DNA from: Deltaproteobacteria bacterium
Lineage (GTDB): Bacteria > Desulfobacterota_B > Binatia > UBA9968
Assembly: GCA_005879255.1 (NCBI GenBank)
Contig: VBKY01000266.1
Span: forward strand, 1 to 12,296
Direction: 5' to 3'
DNA length: 12,296 bases
The position numbers and the translations under genes were made by a program. Below, piece after piece: positions 8,148 through 12,296 of the stretch (positions are counted from its first letter, which is position 1; each line of letters starts with the position of its first letter). The notes below the pieces were generated by a model, which saw only the letters and a list, made by a program, of their open reading frames with translations, was not told the DNA's origin and did no database searches.

Positions 8148-8320
8148 TACGAATGTCCTACTCTACGTCCACGATCCGCGCGGTTACCCCGGTTTGACGT
8201 GCAGGTGAATTGACGAGCGTCGAAACGTCGTGAGCTTACATCAGCTCCGATGGCAACGGCTGCAACACAGCGGCAAGAAATTGGGCGAACCGAGAACAGC
8301 CGATCAGCCACGAAACCTAT
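8134..8320 (+). pseudogene. Remnant of a PIN-domain toxin gene (VapC-like)
   Basis: From ATG 8134 the frame reads MNAVDTNVLLYVHDPR, a textbook PIN-domain N-terminus with the first metal-binding Asp in VDTNVL, then stops at TGA 8206-8208 after 24 codons. Intact relatives are about 130-150 residues and act as Mg2+-dependent RNases. Another frame further on gives AARNWANREQPISHE, reminiscent of the ASRKL-type helix of these proteins, so decayed sequence may continue to about 8320. Nothing functional can be made. The overlap with the preceding frame supports a former toxin-antitoxin pair. Confidence 0.5.
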
Positions 8321-8325
8321 GCGCG

Positions 8326-8826
8326 TCATGGTGTACGGGTGGACCTTCTCAGATACATCCCTATTCCGAAATCGTATAGATTTTCTGCCGTGAAACGTTC
8401 CTCTTTCTGATCATAGCTAATCACTATCGAATCCTGAGACCATGAAATAGTAAACTGGCCGGCTTTTTGTCGATCCAAATAATCGCCGAGCACACGCAAA
8501 ACAAAGGATAGATCTCGCAGATCCGACGGGCTCCCCGATATTTTACGCTTCAATCGTCTCTGAGTATCTGCCCAAATGATATCTGCGGGGGTAAAGTATA
8601 GACGATTCGGAATCTCTCTAGCCGAATACACATGTCCCAAAATCTTTTGGGTGATTTTCGAAAGAAACCCCTTCTCCGCTGAAACTTTTCTCGTAAACTC
8701 GGCGTGCCCTGGCCAAACGATATACTCATCACCCCATTTTGCCAATTCGAAGAAGTCGACGCCAAGCGCGTCCAGATCTTGACCAACCACTCTAAGAGAC
8801 TGCGCGTATGAAAGAGACTCGGCCAT
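8326..8826 (-). CDS. Uncharacterised 166-residue protein with two related halves
   Basis: I do not recognise a named family. The ATG at 8826 has GAAGGTGA at 8843-8836, nine bases upstream, so the gene is probably expressed. Residues 10-37 (LRVVGQDLD through DEYIV) align without gaps to residues 109-136 (LRVLGDYLD through DSIVI), sharing L, R, V, G, L, D, F and D at equal spacing, which suggests an internal duplication of a helix-then-strand unit. The linker holds a basic stretch around residues 89-96 (QRRLKRKI). There is no signal peptide, membrane segment or obvious catalytic motif, so it is likely cytoplasmic and perhaps regulatory or structural. An 11-base tandem repeat sits just upstream. 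It lies next to the PIN toxin remnant but points the other way. Confidence 0.7.
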   Translation of the reverse strand: MAESLSYAQSLRVVGQDLDALGVDFFELAKWGDEYIVWPGHAEFTRKVSAEKGFLSKITQKILGHVYSAREIPNRLYFTPADIIWADTQRRLKRKISGSPSDLRDLSFVLRVLGDYLDRQKAGQFTISWSQDSIVISYDQKEERFTAENLYDFGIGMYLRRSTRTP

Positions 8827-8845
8827 CTAAGCTAGTCACCTTCAG

Positions 8846-8867
8846 ACGATAGATCGACGATAGATCG
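8846..8867. repeat. Perfect 11-base tandem repeat upstream of the 166-residue gene
   Basis: ACGATAGATCG occurs twice head to tail (8846-8856 and 8857-8867), 20 to 41 bases before the ATG at 8826. The unit is nearly palindromic over CGATAGATCG. The position suits an operator in the leader or promoter, or it is a small slippage duplication. Confidence 0.5.
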
Positions 8868-9236
8868 TTGTGCAATGGCGAGGCGATGAGCTAATGCAAA
8901 TGTGCAGGCGAGAGTCTGGATTTGTCAACAGAAATTTTCGGCAGCAAGAAGTTAATAGACCGTCCATCGGCGACGGCGCGATGCTAGCGGGGCGCGAACG
9001 CAACAATCGCTCTGAAGATTCCAGCGAATCTTTATCTCGCGGAACGAATATTGCGGTGAAGCGGCCACACATAGCTGAACCTTGTCGGGTTCGAGTCGTA
9101 GTCCTTGATCTCTGCGATAATCTCCTACTGACACTGAACAAACGGACTCGGGGTGTGGGTATTGTAGACGTAGCAATTTGTTGGTGAAGCCGGAGGAGCT
9201 AAGAAGACCAAAAGGGGTCGCCATTAGAAGGCAGGT

Positions 9237-9300
9237 TGCAAGAGGCAAAGACTTTGCTGTGAAATAAATTTCTTTATTTCTTTTCGCGTTCAACTCGCCG
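9237..9300 (-). repeat. Diverged second copy of the leader and start region at 1-60
   Basis: Read on the minus strand this segment aligns with positions 1-60, about 45 matches in some 55 aligned bases by hand, sharing CGAGTTGAA, AGAAAT, ATTTCACAG and CCTCTTG blocks in order. The ATG of the first copy corresponds to ATA here, so the start codon is lost. The hairpin is kept: 9261-9268 (GAAATAAA) and 9273-9280 (TTTATTTC) pair perfectly around TTTC. It is most simply a duplicated gene start in decay; a conserved structured element is the alternative. Confidence 0.5.
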
Positions 9301-9408
9301 GCCGATGATCTTTAAGTTACGCGCGCCCCTGCCTCGTCAAGTCATTTATCTCAACACGATCGTTTACAGTTGCAAGAGTTAAAGGGAAGGGACTCGGCCG
9401 CAACTTGC

Positions 9409-9432
9409 ACGTTTTGACAATTCTCAAAACGT
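9409..9432. repeat. Perfect 9-base inverted repeat, possible operator
   Basis: ACGTTTTGA (9409-9417) and TCAAAACGT (9424-9432) are exact reverse complements around six bases. It lies in gene-poor DNA about 265 bases before the Gly-zipper gene. No T-run follows, so a protein-binding site is more likely than a terminator. Confidence 0.4.
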
Positions 9433-9631
9433 CAAGATGTTCACTTAGAAGTTTCCAGGGATTTTCCGTTCTCGCCACAACTACTTAAACAACCTTTGTG
9501 GGGCTGTGGGTCTCAGTGGTGGAATTCGTTCGACTTTTCAGCGCAAAAACTTTGCAGAGCCGGTTGCCGACAAAATATTTTCGTTGGAGGATTTATCCTG
9601 AAAGGCTGTCTTTGCTTTCGTGAATTGGCTT

Positions 9632-9650
9632 GAAAAAACTAGGTTTTTTC
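9632..9650. terminator. AT-rich perfect hairpin ending in a T-run
   Basis: GAAAAAAC (9632-9639) and GTTTTTTC (9643-9650) pair fully around TAG. The run of six T makes it terminator-like in both directions, but the stem is AT-rich and weak. It sits 47 bases before the Gly-zipper start, so it could instead be part of that gene's control region. Confidence 0.3.
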
Positions 9651-9696
9651 CCTGGAACGGAACTTGCGGCTACCTAATTTACGGAGGAGGTGCTCC

Positions 9697-9951
9697 ATGA
9701 TTACCATTTTGAAGAAACGTATTATGCCCACGCTGTTCGGTTTGTCGTTGCTGGGATTGGGTGCCGCGAGCTGCGGAACGTTGACCGGCGCTACCCTTGG
9801 CGGTGCGGCGGGTGCAGGCATCGGGGCGGCGACCCATTCCAATGTTGGCAGGAGCGCAGCCATCGGCGCCGGCGTCGGTGGGACGGCGGGCGCGATCTAC
9901 GACATCTATAGCTATGACAGGCGTCATCGCGACCGCTACTACTATGATTAG
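9697..9951 (+). CDS. Small Gly-zipper lipoprotein
   Basis: The 84-residue product starts at ATG 9697 behind GGAGGAGG (9683-9690), a very strong site with a six-base spacer. Residues 1-25 form a signal peptide with Lys-Lys-Arg near the start, a Leu/Gly-rich core and Cys26 in LGAASC, a plausible though not perfect lipobox, so the mature protein is probably anchored in a membrane. Residues 31-62 are a glycine zipper (repeated GxxxG pairs with Ala), as in small envelope lipoproteins of the YMGG/SlyB kind. The last 20 residues are rich in Tyr, Arg and Asp (SYDRRHRDRYYYD). Such proteins are usually envelope-stress or structural components, but the role here is unknown. The next gene is a secreted hydrolase 139 bases on, with a hairpin between them. 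Confidence 0.75.
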   Translation: MITILKKRIMPTLFGLSLLGLGAASCGTLTGATLGGAAGAGIGAATHSNVGRSAAIGAGVGGTAGAIYDIYSYDRRHRDRYYYD

Positions 9952-9978
9952 GCTAGGCTAAAAGCGGCAATCTTTTCT

Positions 9979-10005
9979 CGGAGCGGCGACAGAGTCGCCG
10001 CTCCG
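9979..10005 (+). terminator. 12-base perfect hairpin after the Gly-zipper gene
   Basis: Arms 9979-9990 and 9994-10005 (core GGAGCGGCGAC / GTCGCCGCTCC) pair perfectly around AGA, 28 bases after the stop codon. Only a short T-rich stretch (10011-10014) follows, so termination may be partial. It could also stabilise the end of the short mRNA or be a dispersed palindrome. Confidence 0.5.
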
Positions 10006-10090
10006 GCTGCTTTGTCCGGCCGCCGCGTGAGTTGGGTGAAGTTATGACGCACGAGTTTTACATCGAGGCAATCAACAGGAGGCTTTTCCG

Positions 10091-11356
10091 ATGCGCTTTC
10101 ATTTCATTCTGACGGTACTGACTGCGTTGAGTCTTTTGACTCGTCCGCTCGAGGCTGGGGAATATGCGTATCCCTATCACGATCCCTACTTGGCGACGGC
10201 GACTACCGCCATTTTGAACGACGACGGCGCTACGCCGCGCGCTGATTCGATCATCGTCCATGTGCCCGGGCTTCCCGGCAGAAATCAGATGCCTACTCTT
10301 GAAGGACGCGGTCATGTGAGTCTTGCCCTTTATCGTCAAAGTCGCCCAGCGCCGCTGCTCTTCATTCTCGCCGGCCTGGGATCGAACCCCTATTTTGGGG
10401 TTGCGCCGTATTTGGCGAGCCTGTTCTATCGAGAAGGTTTCCATGTGGTCGTTTTACCTTCGCCGATGAGCTGGAATTTTGCGTTGTCGGCCAGCCGCAG
10501 CGGCGCGCCGGGTTATGCGCCGGAAGACGCGCGCGATTTGTATGCAGTCATGCAAAGAACGCTGACGGCTTTGCGGGATCGGCATAACGTCAGGACCATG
10601 TCGATCAACTTCCTGGGGGTCAGCCTGGGCGCGCTCGAAGGCGCCTACCTCAGCGTGATCGATCGGGATGAGAGAAAGATTGGCATCGATAAGTATCTTC
10701 TCGTCAACCCGCCCGTCGACCTCGCCTACGCCGTCAAGAAGATCGATGAATGGAGCGCGTTGAAAAGAAAGTTCGGCCGGGAGAAATCTCAGGAAATCGT
10801 CTCTCAAGCGCTTGCCGTCGTCGATACTTTCTCCAATGAACGGCGCGACAATCCCGCGGTATTCGATCGGCTGGCCAAGAAGCTCGCCGGCTTCAAGAGG
10901 GAAGAGCTGCAATACCTGATCGCCGAGAATTTACACAGCGAACTTTCGGAGCTTGTCTATGTAACCCAAGTCATTGAAAACCAGAAGCTCCTGACGGCGC
11001 CGAAGGACGACATGAGAAAACAGTTGGAGGAAGCCAAGGATTTCACGTTCACGAATTACAACCAGATGATCGGCGTGCCCCGGTGGCAAAAACAAATTGG
11101 CGACCCGCAGGCCGATCTGGACACCTTCATCCAACGCGGTTCCTTGGCAAGTATTGCTGATCAACTGCGCGACAACCCCAAAGTGCATATTTTGCACAAT
11201 GCAGATGATTTCTTGGCCGAGAGGAAATCCATCGGCGCGCTCAAAGATGCCTTGAGTGACCGAATGACCCTCTATCCATACGGCGGGCATCTCGGCAATC
11301 TGTGGTACCCGGAAAACAAAGAATATGCCTTCAATTTTTTCCGGGCGCGCCCTTGA
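10091..11356 (+). CDS. Secreted alpha/beta-hydrolase fold protein, substrate unknown
   Basis: The 421-residue product begins at ATG 10091 with AGGAGG (10077-10082) eight bases upstream. Residues 1-22 form a signal peptide, with likely cleavage after LEA before GEYAY, and no lipobox, so it should be periplasmic or secreted. The nucleophile elbow is GVSLG (176-180, Ser178) after the strand TMSINFL; the oxyanion strand is probably LLFILAGLGSN (89-99). Asp372 in HNADDFL and His400 in YGGHLGN are well placed to complete a Ser-Asp-His triad. About 195 residues separate Ser178 and Asp372, more than in minimal hydrolases, and the part around 210-330 is rich in charged helices, so a cap domain is likely. 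Esterase or lipase chemistry is the natural guess; the substrate cannot be told. It may be co-expressed with the upstream lipoprotein. Confidence 0.8.
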   Translation: MRFHFILTVLTALSLLTRPLEAGEYAYPYHDPYLATATTAILNDDGATPRADSIIVHVPGLPGRNQMPTLEGRGHVSLALYRQSRPAPLLFILAGLGSNPYFGVAPYLASLFYREGFHVVVLPSPMSWNFALSASRSGAPGYAPEDARDLYAVMQRTLTALRDRHNVRTMSINFLGVSLGALEGAYLSVIDRDERKIGIDKYLLVNPPVDLAYAVKKIDEWSALKRKFGREKSQEIVSQALAVVDTFSNERRDNPAVFDRLAKKLAGFKREELQYLIAENLHSELSELVYVTQVIENQKLLTAPKDDMRKQLEEAKDFTFTNYNQMIGVPRWQKQIGDPQADLDTFIQRGSLASIADQLRDNPKVHILHNADDFLAERKSIGALKDALSDRMTLYPYGGHLGNLWYPENKEYAFNFFRARP

Positions 11357-11391
11357 TTGACGATCCTCTCGTCAACATCCGGCGATTTTTT
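11357..11391 (+). terminator. Possible terminator of the hydrolase gene
   Basis: TTGACGA (11357-11363) and TCGTCAA (11369-11375) pair perfectly around five bases, directly after the stop codon at 11356. A run of six T follows at 11386-11391, but a ten-base gap separates stem and T-run, which is not ideal. It is the only terminator-like structure here. Confidence 0.4.
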
Positions 11392-11590
11392 AAAAGGGCC
11401 AAAGGGGTCACGAGCGACTACCAAGCTTATCTGGAAAGACTCGGCCGGTATCGGAGACAATTGAGCATAACGGTTTATGCATACTGCCTTATGCCTGGTC
11501 GAGACCGGTTCTCAGCCGTTATCTCGATTTATGAAGGGCTGCAACAATTCTTACACGCAGTACTTAACCCCAGCGGGATCGAAAAAGCGT
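11384..11590 (+). pseudogene. Remnant of a REP-associated tyrosine transposase (Y1/HUH family)
   Basis: One frame gives DYQAYLERLGRYRRQLSITV then YAYCLMP, and a second frame, from about 11494, gives LVETGSQPLSRFM and SYTQYL; the first frame also supplies GLQQ. Joined, they match the middle of RAYT/TnpA-REP proteins, whose core normally reads YAYCLMPNHVHLL followed by PLSRFM, GLQQ and YTQYFN. The NHVHL segment is absent, so the catalytic HUH motif has been deleted with a frame change. The first 30 or so residues and the whole C-terminal half, with the catalytic Tyr, are also missing. The remnant begins immediately after the hydrolase gene. Family assignment is good; function is certainly lost. 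Confidence 0.6.
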
Positions 11591-11678
11591 ATTCCGAATT
11601 TTAGAGACTCGATGGGGAGATTTCGCCGCGTCGCCCCCGTTCACCCAGCGCGAGCAGCAGACAAACGGCAAGGTAAAG

Positions 11679-12102
11679 TCATTTAGACTTGTCGGCGTAG
11701 ACTTCCGTGATGAAGCCTTCTTTTTCAAGCTTCAGAAGGATGGAGTTATCGATAAAGTTGTCAACGTTCATTTTGCCGGCTTCCGGGATATCTTTGGCGA
11801 GACGGTCGAGGCGAAAGCAAATCCGTCGCGCTTGGCGATCGGAATCCTTTCGAACACAGGACAGGAAGGCTCATAACTCTTCGCGAGAATTTCTGCGTCT
11901 TTGGTTTTAAGATATTTGCCGAGCACCTTGAGCGAAACGTCTCGATCGGTTTTGAATATCTTAGTTCCTTCAACCCACGCTTTTAAAAACCTCTTGACCG
12001 TGTCCCTGTTCGTGCAAACAAAATCTTTTCTGACAACAATGACATTATTTGGATATTCGATCGGCAGTTTGTTCAAATCAATCACCACGTGAAAACCTAA
12101 TT
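11679..12102 (-). pseudogene. C-terminal part of an NMT1/SsuA-type ABC transporter solute-binding protein, truncated and frameshifted
   Basis: Reading leftwards from about 12102, the frame gives LGFHVIDLNKLPIEYPNN, then FVCTNRDTVKRFLKAWVEG and CPVFERIPIAKRDG, the typical end region of periplasmic solute-binding proteins of nitrate/sulfonate/taurine-type ABC systems. Near 11810 the frame shifts: adding one C to the two there restores FAFALDRLAKDIPEAGK and a normal end NSILLKLEKEGFITEVYADK at the TGA 11681-11679. Upstream, homology stops at about 12102 next to a TAA, where the IS200-type element begins, so roughly the first half of the gene is separated or lost. The remaining piece cannot make a binding protein. 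The substrate is unknown. The one-base slip alone might be a sequence error, but the truncation is independent evidence of inactivation. Confidence 0.75.
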
Positions 12103-12115
12103 AATCGAGGGTAAA

Positions 12116-12134
12116 CCCCCAGCTTTGCTGGGGG
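12116..12134 (+). repeat. Subterminal hairpin of the IS200-type element
   Basis: CCCCCAGC (12116-12123) and GCTGGGGG (12127-12134) pair perfectly around TTT. In this family the left-end hairpin is the site bound by TnpA and can also stop transcription entering from outside. The position 86 bases before the transposase start fits. Confidence 0.75.
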
Positions 12135-12170
12135 ACTGAGAAAGTTTGACATTTACGGCAATCGAGAGAA

Positions 12171-12216
12171 AGCCTCCAATCCGGTGAACCGCTCGTGGCT
12201 CAACGGAGAGGAGGCT
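12171..12216 (+). promoter_or_regulatory. Leader stem-loop that can cover the transposase ribosome binding site
   Basis: AGCCTCC (12171-12177) is the exact complement of GGAGGCT (12210-12216), which contains most of the AGGAGG Shine-Dalgarno site (12209-12214). An inner stem TCCG (12180-12183) with CGGA (12204-12207) extends it across a two-by-two internal loop. Translation repression by such a leader structure is known for IS200; here it is inferred from the pairing. Confidence 0.55.
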
Positions 12217-12219
12217 AAA

Positions 12220-12296
12220 GTGAATAGTAGCAAAGAGAACCTAAAGCACACGAAATGGGAATGCAAGTATCATGTGGTGTTCATCCCGAAGGGCAT
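12220..12296 (+). CDS. tnpA: IS200/IS605-family TnpA transposase, N-terminal fragment
   Basis: From the GTG at 12220 the frame reads MNSSKENLKHTKWECKYHVV and continues FIPKG to the window edge, the characteristic beginning of IS200-type Y1 transposases (consensus W-x-CKYHVVF-x-PK). These enzymes cut single-stranded ends with a catalytic Tyr and an HUH metal site, both of which lie beyond the window. AGGAGG at 12209-12214 with a five-base spacer fixes the GTG start, and the leader can fold over this site. An ATG start is not available nearby. Whether the full gene is intact cannot be seen. Confidence 0.85.
   Translation, partial: MNSSKENLKHTKWECKYHVVFIPKG

Larger units (their letters stand above)
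8868..9696. other. Gene-poor stretch with only small repeats and a decayed leader copy
   Basis: No frame here combines a good ribosome binding site with a recognisable protein. Several overlapping open frames at 8842-9293 give low-complexity Arg/Ser-rich products and read as chance. What can be supported is a diverged copy of the window's left-edge leader (9237-9300), two perfect inverted repeats (9409-9432 and 9632-9650) and the ribosome binding site of the next gene. It may be decayed coding DNA plus the control region of the Gly-zipper gene. Confidence 0.5.
12103..12296 (+). mobile_element. Left end of an IS200/IS605-family insertion sequence
   Basis: The segment runs from the point where solute-binding-protein homology stops to the window edge. 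It contains a perfect terminal hairpin (12116-12134), an approximately 85-base leader, and the start of a TnpA-like transposase gene. IS200-type elements move as single strands, recognise subterminal hairpins and make no target duplication. The exact left boundary is uncertain by a few bases around 12099-12111; the right end lies outside the window. Confidence 0.75.

Noticed and set aside
9086..9097. GGTTCGAGTC, resembling the T-loop of a tRNA
   Set aside because: The flanking bases do not pair as a T-stem and no anticodon or D arm is found upstream.
8842..9293. Several overlapping open frames on both strands
   Set aside because: Products are low-complexity and Arg/Ser-rich with no good start sites. 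One minus-strand frame (EIKDYDSNPTRFSYVW) faintly recalled a transposase tail but contains stops and could not be supported.
9979..10005. Possible REP element belonging to the nearby RAYT remnant
   Set aside because: Only one copy is visible in the window and no GTAG-type tetranucleotide stands next to it, so a terminator-like hairpin is the safer call.
1..12296. CRISPR array, retron, prophage or anti-phage island
   Set aside because: No regularly spaced repeats, reverse transcriptase, Cas or phage structural genes are seen; AddAB is general repair and cluster cysteines in AddB only resemble Cas4.

Overview
The window looks like a piece of chromosome from a free-living, probably uncultivated soil or sediment bacterium of moderate GC content. 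The genes use strong purine-rich Shine-Dalgarno sites. A NMT1/SsuA-type solute-binding protein, an IS200-type transposase, a remnant of a PIN toxin module and a short RadC-like gene are the kind of mix seen in deep-branching proteobacteria-like phyla (Binatota, Methylomirabilota or Rokubacteria type). That placement is an impression and not proven by the sequence.

Left part (1-6976, minus strand). The core is an intact DNA-repair operon: addB-like nuclease, addA-like helicase-nuclease overlapping it by four bases (ATGA), then a small MESH1-type alarmone hydrolase only 15 bases further on. A plausible sigma-70 type promoter lies just upstream of addB. Downstream are a very basic 35-residue peptide gene with a strong ribosome binding site and the first 13 codons of a gene that leaves the window.

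Middle part (7000-9690). This is an eroding accessory stretch: a frameshifted RadC/JAMM gene, an intact small cupin with half of its metal ligands replaced, the tail of an antitoxin overlapping the head of a PIN toxin, and an unrecognised 166-residue protein built from two related halves. A roughly 800-base gene-poor stretch follows. It contains a diverged second copy of the leader and start of the left-edge gene, and two perfect inverted repeats.

Right part (9697-12296). A small Gly-zipper lipoprotein and a secreted alpha/beta-hydrolase are intact on the plus strand, each with its own ribosome binding site. After them come a REP-associated tyrosine transposase remnant that has lost its HUH motif, the C-terminal part of a solute-binding protein gene (minus strand) with a one-base frameshift, and the left end of an IS200/IS605-type element that truncates it. 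The element carries a terminal hairpin and a leader that can fold over its own transposase ribosome binding site.

The best candidates for something new are the coupling of an alarmone hydrolase to AddAB, the two-copy leader with compensatory changes, the duplicated-domain 166-residue protein and the 35-residue basic peptide. No complete undescribed system such as a CRISPR array, retron or phage-defence island is visible.
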